From Sulfurovum sp. (GTDB taxonomy: Bacteria > Campylobacterota > Campylobacteria > Campylobacterales > Sulfurovaceae), in NCBI GenBank assembly GCA_030949325.1, contig JAUZSQ010000084.1, positions 1 to 64,000 of the forward strand: a stretch of 64,000 nucleotides of DNA, given 5' to 3'. Positions 29,402 through 37,963 of the stretch are shown here, piece by piece; the stretch's first letter is position 1, and each line of letters opens with the position of its first letter. Made by a program: the position numbers and the translations under genes. The notes beneath the pieces were generated by a model, which saw nothing but the letters and a program-made list of their open reading frames with translations, was not told where the DNA came from and searched no databases.

Positions 29402-29427
29402 GAGACGAGGCTAAAGCCATCGTCTCC
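29402..29427. repeat. REP-like palindrome between TR and avd
   Basis: GAGACGAGGCTAAAGCCATC followed by GTCTC is a near-perfect inverted repeat with the same GGCTTTAGCC core as the RAYT-associated units. It lies in the spacer between the template repeat and avd, so REP units have spread to both sides of the template. Confidence 0.65.
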
Positions 29428-29482
29428 GAATTCAATGGTGGAAAAACTGCACAATATTTTGGTACTCTTTCAAAAGACAGTA

Positions 29483-29836
29483 TCATTTTGAAATTCTCGC
29501 CGTACTTTTCAGCCATCCTTGGGCTTGGATAACTACTGCCATCGTAAGCTTAGAAACCTGCTCAAACTGCTTTAAACCATTAAAAGCTTTAAGTTCTTGA
29601 CATACTCTAATGAGCATCTTTAACTCTTCACATTTATCTCGTAATTGTTCTAACTCCTTTTGTCTATTTTGAGCCATATTGGCTCTTTGAATGATAAACA
29701 TTATCTCTTTACTATAAAGTCTCAAATCCAAACCAATACTATATTTTTCGTATCTATCAAAGCCTTTTACTATCTTTTCGATATAAACCACAAGGTTCAA
29801 AGCAGATTTAAAAATCGGTAAATTATCATAATACAT
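29483..29836 (-). CDS. avd: Avd, DGR accessory variability protein (four-helix bundle)
   Basis: A 117-residue, helix-rich basic protein of the Avd/23S-rRNA-IVP four-helix-bundle family. It begins YYDNLPIFKSALNLVVYIEKI and continues with KYSIGLDLRLYSKEIMFIIQRAN and LRDKCEELKMLIRVCQELKAF, matching the family's Y-x-x-G-x-x-L-x-x-x-x-x-x-x-x-I-x-x-AN pattern. In DGRs, Avd binds the reverse transcriptase and template RNA and is needed for cDNA synthesis. The frame is intact. Position between the VR-bearing target and the TR is the classic DGR order. Confidence 0.88.
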   Translation of the reverse strand: MYYDNLPIFKSALNLVVYIEKIVKGFDRYEKYSIGLDLRLYSKEIMFIIQRANMAQNRQKELEQLRDKCEELKMLIRVCQELKAFNGLKQFEQVSKLTMAVVIQAQGWLKSTARISK

Positions 29837-29862
29837 ATTTTTCCTTTAAAGTAAAAAAGTGA

Positions 29863-30321
29863 CTATTGTCCTGCTCTCACACAACGAACATAGAAACTAT
29901 TGCTCTTATTGTAGTAGTACGTATTACCATTGTAGAAATCCACATACCAAGCATAGCTAGTATAACTCGCATTGCTAGTAGAACTCCAATAGTAGCTAGA
30001 GATAGTATTTTGAAATTGACTATCAATACTAGGACTATATTTGCCATTATCCACGATAAAGAGTAACTCTTTGACCGTAGGCAATCGCCATCCTCCACCA
30101 CCTAAGCTAAGGTTAGAACAATAGGTAGAAGCTGTATCACCACTCGTATTAGCATAATTTCCTGCGTCATAATTGGCTTGTGTCACCCAAGGCTTTGATA
30201 CCGTTTCATTGTCTTGCCATTCTAAATTTGTGACATGGTCTGTGACTATGCCGTAGGTATCATTTCTTGTGTATTGTGGTGTTGTAAAATGTACCCCAAA
30301 GTCAAGACCAATAAAATCCAA
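29863..30321 (-). pseudogene. DGR target protein, DUF1566/Lcl-type C-type-lectin-fold domain (5' truncated)
   Basis: The last 150 or so residues of a DUF1566-family protein (TPQYTRNDTYGIVTDHVTNLEWQDN, WVTQANYDAGNYANTSGDTA, GGGGWRLPTVKELLFIVDNG, YYWSSTSNAS). Related proteins are secreted and carry a signal peptide, which is missing here: the frame starts at the edge of the IS3-type element (30323). The last 45 codons are the variable repeat; 12 codons differ from the template and all encode probable surface residues (mostly Tyr). It ends FYVRCVRAGQ. The domain belongs to a fold used by DGRs to display diversity. Confidence 0.88.
29869..30003 (-). repeat. DGR variable repeat (VR)
   Basis: The 3' end of the DUF1566 gene, 135 bp, identical to the template at every position that is not A in the template's coding strand. 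Codon changes from TR to VR are Asn to Tyr (8), Asn to Ser (2), Asn to Asp (1) and Lys to Phe (AAA to TTC, three bases at once). The invariant tail TATGTTCGTTGTGTGAGAGC is the expected position of the initiation of mutagenic homing site. Confidence 0.95.
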
Positions 30322-30322
30322 T

Positions 30323-31605
30323 TCCTTATTCCACCTCAGGATGCTACATCTAGTAACATTTCCCTACTCTGAAATACCTGATTATTCACCCCTTTAAAAT
30401 ACATTTCATCAGGAGTAGCATAGTCCAAAGTTTGATGAAGTCTTTCTGTGTTGTAAATATTGATATACTTTCCTATCCCTGTTCTAGCTTCTTTGATGGT
30501 CGAGTAGCTTTGAGGATAAACATCTTCATATTTAAGTGACCTCCAAAATCGTTCAATTACAATATTGTCAGTCGCTCTTCCTTTTCCATCCATTGAAATA
30601 GAAATATTGTTATCAACTAATATTTGAATATGCTCTTTTGCTGTATATTGAGAACCTTGGTCTGTGTTAAATATCTCAGGTTTATCATACTGCTCCAAGG
30701 CTTCTTTCAGTACCCCAGTTGTGAGTGATACATCCATCGTATTTGAGAGCTTCCAAGAGAGTATCTTTTTGGTGTTCCAATCAATGACTGCGGACCAAAT
30801 AGACAAAGCCTTTGTCCAATTTGATATAGGTAATATCGGTACTCCAAACTTGATTGGGTTTATCAATAACCACTTGATTTTTATCATTCTTAAATGCCTT
30901 CAATAAATATGGATATTTCTGATGCTCTTTATTGGCTATGGTTGTCTTAGGCTTCGGATATAAGGCGATGATACCCATGAGCTTCATTGCAGTCCTAACC
31001 TTCTTTCGTCCGATGGTAAAGCCAAATCTACCTAACAGTTTATGCACTCTTCTATGTCCATAATAGGGATACTTTGTATAGATTTTATCTATCACATTGA
31101 GTATCTCTTGACCTGTATCACTACTGAATGGTACTACTGCTTTATAATAGATTGAACTCTTAGGAATACTCAATAGTTTTAGCTGTGTATTTTTGGATAT
31201 TTCAAGCCCAGTTTCCAGTAGTTCTTTTCTACTTTTAGAGGATACCGAGCTTTTTAGCTTTCCCACGACGAAGTCTCTCTCTACTATCACTTCACCCAGC
31301 TTTTTTGAAGTTGCATCTTTCTCTCTTTCAAGAGTTTCAATCTGTTCTTTATACTCTTTGACCACTGCACTTTTATCAAATGCTAGTGAAGCATTTTCTA
31401 AAAATTGCTTTTTCCAATTTTGGAGACTCTTAGGTAAAACTTCATAACTACTGGCTATCTCATTGAGGGTCCTTTCTTCTCTCAGAACTTCCACTACTAA
31501 TTTGGCTTTATACTCTGCACTATATGTTTTTCTTTTTCTACTCATTTTATACCCCTTGCTTTATTATTTATATTTTAGCATTTTATTGCTTTTTTGGAAT
31601 AATGA
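30323..31605 (-). mobile_element. IS3-family insertion sequence
   Basis: About 1.28 kb with one transposase region and imperfect terminal inverted repeats TCATTATTCCA (left, read on the minus strand from 31605) and TCCTTATTCCA (right, from 30323). No clear direct repeat of the target is seen at the two ends, and the sequences either side belong to different genes, so the insertion was followed by a deletion or rearrangement. One end borders the DGR target, the other the lipase-like gene. Confidence 0.8.
30336..31545 (-). CDS. IS3-family transposase (OrfA-OrfB, frameshifted)
   Basis: OrfA part: helix-turn-helix RKRKTYSAEYKAKLVVEVL and EIASSYEVLPKSLQNWKKQF, then a leucine-zipper-like segment. 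OrfB part: YPYYGHRRVHKLLGRFG and the rve integrase core with catalytic residues in VWSTDITYI (D), FNTDQGSQYT (D) and IERFWRSLKYE (E). OrfA and OrfB are already in one frame. A separate slip near 30790 (GTCCGC, where GTCGC would restore frame) breaks the core between GFVYLV and VIDWNTKK. Confidence 0.88.
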
Positions 31606-31606
31606 T

Positions 31607-34600
31607 TTACTTTTTTTGGTGCTGGTTATGGGGTACATTATAGGTACTAGGGGGTACTATATCTTCTGATGGATAATTATCTAAAAATGTTTTGAAATAG
31701 TTCCATGTAGAATGGTTACAATTCATACTATCTGTACAACCTTGTAAGCCTACTTCAGATTGATGGTCTATCTTATAAAAAGACACAGCTTCATGATTAA
31801 CTTTATATTGTCCTGTACGATGGTTGTATCCACTAGCAAAGTACTCTAAATCATACTTTGTTAAATCTGTCCTATAATCATCAATATTCCAACTATCATT
31901 TATAACCCCAAGTGAGTACTCATTGACAATCCAATCATCAACACCCCGATAAAAAACACTACTTCTACCATCCATAGGCAAAATATGTTCTTCAATATGG
32001 TTCTCATTATACATTCCATCTAAATCATCTTGGTCTGCATCAGGAACAATTCGTTGCCCAAATATAGAGATGAGATTATCTCCTGCACCTGGATTTTGAC
32101 TTGCTTCATCGTCAAAAAAGTCATAAGATAGTGAAACTACCCCAGTAAATAAGTTTGTTGTTCCCGAAACAGATTCAGGGACTACCCCTATCAAAGCTTG
32201 TGTTGGTATATTGGGATAATTAACTAATCCACTAAATAATCGATGTATTACTGTTCCATATTGAGCATCTGTACCATATAAAGCTTGATTTCGATTGAGT
32301 AAAGATACCGAGTTTCCTGCCTGATAGCAAGTAATGGCTTGACAGTTTTCTATCAAGGCTCCTATAAACCCTTGTCTTCCTTCAGGAAAAGTTAGAGGCT
32401 TATTATCTAAGGTAAAAGTAGTCTTTGAACCAAATACACCACTATGAGGTGTTCCCACCGTGGTTAATGAGGCTATATGTTTTTCTGAAAAATCATTATG
32501 ATAAGGACTCATAGTACTTTGCCCTTGAATAAGTGTTCTTGATAGTAGTCCCCCAAAAGAGTGTGCTACAATATGTACTTTTTTACCTGTTTGTTTAACA
32601 ATTTGTTTAATTGCTCTTCCTAAGTCATCTGCAACATCTTCAAACTTTGCATTGGTTCTCCACTGAAAAACAAAAGGAATAAATTCTTTATCTGTATTTT
32701 CACCTTTATAATTTTCTAAAATATTTGGAAATTTTGCAAAATATTCTCCCCCTACTTCCCCACCACCATGGTCATATCCTCCTAATTTCCCTGAATTGAT
32801 AAAACCATGTACAAATAAAATAGCTTCTTTATCAGATATATCTCTAGTATCAGAAAGAGTACTTCTTAGAGATGTTGCACATAATAGTTCTGCACCCATA
32901 ACTGCTTTTCCATTCTGTACCCTAGGATGACCTCCCGTAAATCCTTCTCCTACTCTCCATACATCACTATCAAAAATAGCCATTGTACCTTGCCAGACAA
33001 AAGGAAATATTGTACCATCATTATTTTCATCAGTCCAAACCATCTCATTTATTCTTCCATTCACGACACCTGGTCTACATTCTGATGGAACACCTTGTGA
33101 AGTCCAAATGGAATATTCATAGGTCTCTCCACTTTTAAAGTTCTTGTTTGTCTTGTCGTTTGATTAGGTGTAAAATAATTTCGTTTTATTAGTTCATAAG
33201 AGGGTTGAAGTATATTCAATTCTGACATTTCTGTCCTATTCATATCAGGTGTAATATTAAACCATAAAGACAATCTACCATCATTTGTCAATCCAGCATT
33301 ATATTCTATCTCATAAGTTTGATTCAATTTATTAGCATCTACAGAAATCCTAATATCTTTCCATTCATTCTCAATCTTACCTCCTTGAATACCAAGCTCA
33401 CCTGAGACTAAAGTAACCTTTTTTACCAAAGAAACTATAATAGTTTTGGTTCTTCCTATCGGTATATTATTGACCAAAATTTCTAGCTCCACACTAAAAT
33501 CTCCATAGGCAGTTAAAGCTGTATCAGGAGTCAAGATTAAGCTATTTCCTTGGATACTTATCCAATCAACCCCACTGACTTTACGAATAATAATAGGAGT
33601 ATTATTCGTATCTACAAAATCTAAAAATACTGCGATTTCCTTTTCTTGCCCAGAAAAAATAGAAATAGATTCATTAATAGGCTAAAATATTTGCAACACC
33701 CCCATGAGCCATACTAAATACACTCATTTTATCTCTTCCTAATTGACTATCAGTCACATCAAGAATTATTTTATCTACCCAAATATCTACTTCATCTCCT
33801 TGCCATGCATCAAGTTCATTCATATTTACAAACGAAGGGTCACGCTCAAACCAATCCTCTTTTTTTAGCATACCCATATTCACCATTTGTTGAAGAGATT
33901 GTTCTCGTTTGGCTATAGATGGGGTATTGTTATCCATAGCTGATTGGGCTACAAGTGTCGTAATTGAAGTTAAGTTTAATGTATCGAGATTATCATCTAC
34001 ACTATAGAGTGAACGAAGTGTAGCATTAAAATCTAGACCATTCATCGTTCCACCTGTCGCTTCAAGTATAAACTCATGACCTATCTCTTCTAAAACACTT
34101 AAACTAAAGTTACCATTTTCATCTGTAGTCGTGCTATAAATCTCTTCATGAGCTAAAGAAAATACTTTAACAGTTCCCCCACTGATAGGGTCATCACCTA
34201 CAGTACCTCCTATGCTATCTACAAGTTGAATGGTAAAAGTTAAGCCCTCACTTCTTAATCCCTTACTATCTTCTAGTATGATTTCAAAAGTATTATCGCC
34301 ATCAGTAAAAGTAAGAGGGATAGAATACTCACCATTGCTATCAATGACTCCAAGCAGTGAACCATTGAGATACACACTAGCCCCAACCTCTCCTGCTATG
34401 TCGATGCTAAGCGTACTTTGTGTCGTGATACTCGGCACATCCGAAAGAAAAGAAGCTTGTGAGAGTGTCGCTGTATCAGAAAGTATAAAATTACTAATCA
34501 CCCCTAACACAGCATGAAGTTTAGCCTCATCAAGGTTTGTATTTGCCGATATATTTGCTGTACCAAAGAGTAAGAAGAAGAGAATGAGCAGTTTTTTCAT
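31607..34600 (-). CDS. Large secreted lipase-like alpha/beta hydrolase with Ig-like N-terminal region (two frameshifts)
   Basis: Signal peptide MKKLLILFFLLFGTANISA, then bacterial Ig-like and carboxypeptidase-regulatory-like segments (GEVGASVYLNGSLLGVID, GGTVKVFSLAHEEIYSTTTDENG). The catalytic part is a lipase: AILFVHGFINSGKLGGYDHGG (oxyanion region) and HIVAHSFGGLLSR with the nucleophile Ser. Three open segments (33674-34600, about 33100-33665, 31607-about 33090) join through slips near 33670 and 33090. About 990 residues in all. The C-terminus ends at the IS3 boundary and may be cut there. Secreted lipid or ester hydrolysis is inferred. Confidence 0.75.
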
Positions 34601-34656
34601 GAGAGAAGTCCTTTTATGGATGGTAATACTTAAATATTTTATAAACCTCTCTTAAT

Positions 34657-34777
34657 CAATACCTTCGCCAAAATGAAAATGAGCATATTTTGAAAAGTTC
34701 AAACCCCGTAAATAGGAGGGCTAGAGAAGAAGAAAATAGCTATTTTTTAGTAAAAATACAAATTGGCTAAGGTATTT
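34657..34777 (-). repeat. MITE-like element, copy B
   Basis: A 121-bp element, inverted relative to copy A, with ends CAATACCTTCGCCAAAATG and TTGGCTAAGGTATTT. It shares the internal stretch GAGCATATTTTGAAAAGTTC and CTAGAGAAGAAGAAAATAG with copy A. It lies between the lipase-like gene and the dnaQ-like gene and contains no reading frame of note. Confidence 0.78.
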
Positions 34778-34791
34778 CTTAATTCAATGCC

Positions 34792-35583
34792 CTATCCCTC
34801 TTCTTTCTTCAAACGTCTATCTCTTCTCGAAGAGGTTGCAAATTGCAGGAGTGCATCGGCTGTAGAGACATACGTAGGAAGCGTTTCTAAAGACTTTGCC
34901 ATTACTTTGGACGCACAAAGGGCATCGCTATAGGCACGATGATGTGTCGCCGTTTTGATGTCCAAAAATTCGATTAAATACGCCAAACCATAACGCTCAC
35001 TCTCAAAGGTACGCCGTGCCAATTCGATGGTACACAGTGTAGGATTGCCAATATTTCCCAAACCAAAACGCTCAAAAGAAGCATTGAGAAAACCATAATC
35101 AAACTTGACATTATGTGCCACAAAAATAGCATCTCCCATAAAGTGTTTCAGACCAATCAACGCTTCTTTACGAGAAGGTGCATCAATGAGGTCATGGGGT
35201 TGTATCCCTGTAATCTTGCTAATATATGTAGGCAAGAATGCACACTCCACAAAGGTCTCATAGCTGTCTATTATCTCACCACCAACCACCATTAATGCAC
35301 CGATTTCAATGACTTGTGAAGTGCCTGGTTTAGAGCCATTGGTTTCGATGTCGATAATACAATAACGCTGTTTGCTATGAGGGGTAAAATACGTATCTAA
35401 TATATATCTGTCTTCATCTTCTTGGACGATAGGATATCCAGAAGCTTGAAGAAGTATCAAGAGAATATCACTCTCTTCAAAAAAGCTCGTATCTTGGGTG
35501 ACTATCCTCTCATATTGTGCCTGAGACAACACACCATGATTGCTACGAAATGCTGTAGTGAGTGATTCAAAGACTTTTTGCAT
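34792..35583 (-). CDS. DnaQ-like 3'-5' exonuclease (DEDDh)
   Basis: A 263-residue protein with an N-terminal extension of about 65 residues before the exonuclease domain. Exo I is YCIIDIETNGSKPG (Asp, Glu), Exo II is FVAHNVKFDYGFLN (Asp) and Exo III is HHRAYSDALCASKV (His, Asp). No polymerase is fused. It could serve as the proofreading epsilon subunit or an independent exonuclease. It overlaps trpF by 17 bp at its start, consistent with an rpe-trpF-dnaQ-like operon. Confidence 0.88.
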   Translation of the reverse strand: MQKVFESLTTAFRSNHGVLSQAQYERIVTQDTSFFEESDILLILLQASGYPIVQEDEDRYILDTYFTPHSKQRYCIIDIETNGSKPGTSQVIEIGALMVVGGEIIDSYETFVECAFLPTYISKITGIQPHDLIDAPSRKEALIGLKHFMGDAIFVAHNVKFDYGFLNASFERFGLGNIGNPTLCTIELARRTFESERYGLAYLIEFLDIKTATHHRAYSDALCASKVMAKSLETLPTYVSTADALLQFATSSRRDRRLKKEEG

Positions 35584-36157
35584 TCGCTAAAAATGCTTTG
35601 AGTTTACTTGCATCTTTTTTCCCTTTGATAGACTCTACACCCGAACTCACATCTACGCCATAAAAGCCCAAGGCTTTTGCTTCCAAGACATTTTGAGGCG
35701 TGAGACCACCTGCGAGTATCATCTTGGAACAATCAACGCCTTCAAACCATTCAAGATTTAGACGTACCCCTGCCCCACCATAGGCTTCGGTATACGCATC
35801 AATCAAACGGTAACGATTTTGGAATTTTAATACATCTTTGGCACACTTGGCACGAACCACTGGCAAAGTAGGTAAACCTATGGCATCCAAAGACTCTTCA
35901 TCGACATCAAAATGTATCTGTGCGCGAGAGATGTCACAATACTTGCACACTGTATCAATCGTCTCGATACCCTCATCTACAAACAAGCCTACACGCTCCA
36001 CAAATGGAGGCAATTTATCTATAATACGCTTGGCATCAGCAGGGGTAATATAGCGTGGTGATTGGTTATAAAATACAAATCCCAAAGCATCAGCACCACA
36101 TTTGACTGCTTCTAGTGCATCTTTCAAATTGGTAATACCACAAATCTTAACTCTCAC
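35567..36157 (-). CDS. trpF: Phosphoribosylanthranilate isomerase
   Basis: Third step of tryptophan synthesis, a (beta/alpha)8 barrel. It starts MRVKICGITNLKDALEAVKCGADALGF, with the catalytic Cys in KICG, and ends with the phosphate-binding LAGGLTPQNVLEA and GVDVSSGVESIKGKKD (catalytic Asp in GVDVSSG). 196 residues, family length. No other trp genes lie nearby. Confidence 0.95.
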   Translation of the reverse strand: MRVKICGITNLKDALEAVKCGADALGFVFYNQSPRYITPADAKRIIDKLPPFVERVGLFVDEGIETIDTVCKYCDISRAQIHFDVDEESLDAIGLPTLPVVRAKCAKDVLKFQNRYRLIDAYTEAYGGAGVRLNLEWFEGVDCSKMILAGGLTPQNVLEAKALGFYGVDVSSGVESIKGKKDASKLKAFLANAKSL

Positions 36158-36169
36158 AATAACCCCTTT

Positions 36170-36826
36170 TTATTTTAATGCACCAATCGCTACAGCTACA
36201 CCTTTGGGATGCTTATACACAAATGAACCTGCCACTACCACATCTACTCCTGCGTCTGCTAGGGCTTCAATATTGGCATCACTCACACCACCATCTACTT
36301 CTATAAGACAGTTTGGATTTCGTTTCATAATCAATGCTTTGAGACGTGTCGCACGTTCTAAGACACTAGCAATAAATTTTTGCCCACCAAAACCAGGGTT
36401 GACGGACATCAACAATACCATATCCACATCTGCAATCAAAAATTCTATCGCTTCAGGTGGCGTATGAGGATTGAGCGTAATCGCAGGACGAATCCCTAAG
36501 CCCCGTATCTTTTGTATCAGCCGATGAGGATGCTTCTCCTCTTCGATATGAAAAGAGATAAATTCAGGCTTCAAAGGTGCAAACAAATCGACAAAAAAGC
36601 TATTGTTTTCCACCATAAGATGAATATCCAAAGGCTTAGTAGCCACCTTAGCCACAGCAGAAACCACCACAGGACCAATCGTAAGATTAGGCACAAAATG
36701 CCCATCCATCACATCTACATGCACAAGGTCACACCCACCTTCACATATTGCTCTCACATCATCAGCAAGATTACCAAAATCTGCTGATAAAATACTAGGG
36801 GCTACTAACATTAAATTCCTAATCAA
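36170..36826 (-). CDS. rpe: Ribulose-phosphate 3-epimerase
   Basis: Interconverts ribulose-5-P and xylulose-5-P. Motifs APSILSADFGNLADDV, LVHVDVMDGHFVPNLTIGP, LDIHLMVEN, LLMSVNPGFGGQKFI and EVDGGVSDANI carry the metal ligands and catalytic Asp residues. The gene has ATG or an earlier TTG/ATG option; the core MLVAPSILSADFG starts at about 36811, so the first five residues are uncertain. First gene of the operon. Confidence 0.95.
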   Translation of the reverse strand: MIRNLMLVAPSILSADFGNLADDVRAICEGGCDLVHVDVMDGHFVPNLTIGPVVVSAVAKVATKPLDIHLMVENNSFFVDLFAPLKPEFISFHIEEEKHPHRLIQKIRGLGIRPAITLNPHTPPEAIEFLIADVDMVLLMSVNPGFGGQKFIASVLERATRLKALIMKRNPNCLIEVDGGVSDANIEALADAGVDVVVAGSFVYKHPKGVAVAIGALK

Positions 36827-36924
36827 ATCGTTTTAAATCATTATAACATAGGCTTTCTAAGTGTATGATACAATAGGAAAATGTTACGCTATAATCATAC
36901 TATACTCTTCTAAAGGAATACACA

Positions 36925-37352
36925 ATGTGGAACAAACCTCTTATACCCCAACATGATGCAAACAAAGATGCACGTCAAGATGACATACAAGAGGGGCAGA
37001 AGGATTATCGTTATAAATATACCTATCAAGCTCTTGAAGGGGTAACTATGGTTGAGGGCATACCTTCTTTAGAATTACCAAAGCTTCCTTGGATTATAAA
37101 ACTGGTTTCCATAGGTGTTAAATTAGCCAAAAATATGGCAAAAAACAAACATGCCGATGAGAAGACTCGTTTACTTCAAGACGAAGATACTTTGACTAAA
37201 GACTTTCAAAATGTAAAGCATTTTCTCGGCAATTCCGAGGAGCGATACAAACGAGGAAAGCCCTATACTTTTTTAATTCAAAGACTACTCCTCCTGACTT
37301 ATTTAAGCTTATCCTTGATATAATATATCCATTATTTTTAACAATACCTTAG
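36925..37352 (+). pseudogene. Truncated gene, possibly lipoxygenase-like N-terminus
   Basis: The frame begins MWNKPLIPQHDANKDARQDD and continues DYRYKYTYQALEGVTMVEGIP and LPWIIKLVSIGVKLAKNM. The order (short PQ-D start, Y-x-Y-x-Y, MV-x-x-P, then a long amphipathic helix) recalls the N-terminus of bacterial lipoxygenases, but the match is weak. A slip in the T run 37269-37274 restores FFNSKTTPPDLFKLILDI. The frame then enters MITE copy C, whose CCTTAG supplies the stop. AAAGGA precedes the ATG. The catalytic domain is absent, so it is a remnant. Confidence 0.45.
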
Positions 37353-37406
37353 CCAATTTGTATTTTTACTAAAAATATACTCATTTTCATTTTGGCGAAG
37401 GTATTG
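37342..37406 (+). repeat. MITE-like element, copy C (internally deleted)
   Basis: A 65-bp element with the same ends as copies A and B (CAATACCTTAGCCAATTTG and TTTTGGCGAAGGTATTG) but lacking about 55 bp of the middle. The two halves together form an imperfect palindrome. It cuts the preceding gene and lies 21 bp before the PAP2 gene. Confidence 0.78.
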
Positions 37407-37427
37407 TTTTAAAACAAAGGATATTAT

Positions 37428-37949
37428 ATGCAGAAAATCTTAATCGTCTTACTACTTTTATATAGTAATAATTATGCTAAAAGTAATACTGAATTAGCGG
37501 GAGATATTCTCACCCTACTTATACCTTCTATCGGCTTGGGTGCAACACTCTACACAGAAGATAGAAATTCTTCCATAGAATTTCTTAAAGCTTATGGTAG
37601 TACTGCTTTAGTTACACACATACTTAAAAATACTGTGAAAAAACAACGACCTAACAATGCTAATTCTTATACTTCTTTTCCTTCAGGACATACTTCAAGT
37701 GCTTTTTCTGGAGCTTCATTTATACATAGAAAGTATGGGATAGAATATGCTTTACCTGCCTACATAGGTGCTATATATACAGGATACAGTCGTGTTAAAG
37801 CAGAAAAACACTATACAATAGATGTCATTGCTGGTGCATTAGTAGGTATAGGTTTTTCTTGGTACTTCACTAGCCCTTATAAAAACCTTCAAGTCATACC
37901 GACAATAGGTAACAATAATTATGGTATTAAGGTTGATTATCAATGGTAG
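37428..37949 (+). CDS. Exported PAP2-family phosphatase
   Basis: A 173-residue phosphatase with an N-terminal hydrophobic leader. The three acid-phosphatase motifs are complete: KNTVKKQRP, PSGHTSS and SRVKAEKHYTIDV. Substrates in this family include undecaprenyl diphosphate, phosphatidic acid and lipid A phosphates; which applies here is unknown. The end (VIPTIGNNNYGIKVDYQW) resembles a short periplasmic beta tail. It is a single gene between a MITE and a convergent lysR gene. Confidence 0.85.
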   Translation: MQKILIVLLLLYSNNYAKSNTELAGDILTLLIPSIGLGATLYTEDRNSSIEFLKAYGSTALVTHILKNTVKKQRPNNANSYTSFPSGHTSSAFSGASFIHRKYGIEYALPAYIGAIYTGYSRVKAEKHYTIDVIAGALVGIGFSWYFTSPYKNLQVIPTIGNNNYGIKVDYQW

Positions 37950-37963
37950 CACAAAATAGGCTA

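Noticed and set aside
29483-29836. Reading the avd gene as a 23S rRNA intervening-sequence protein.
   Set aside because: Same fold family, but the position between VR and TR makes the DGR accessory role far more likely, and no rRNA gene is nearby.
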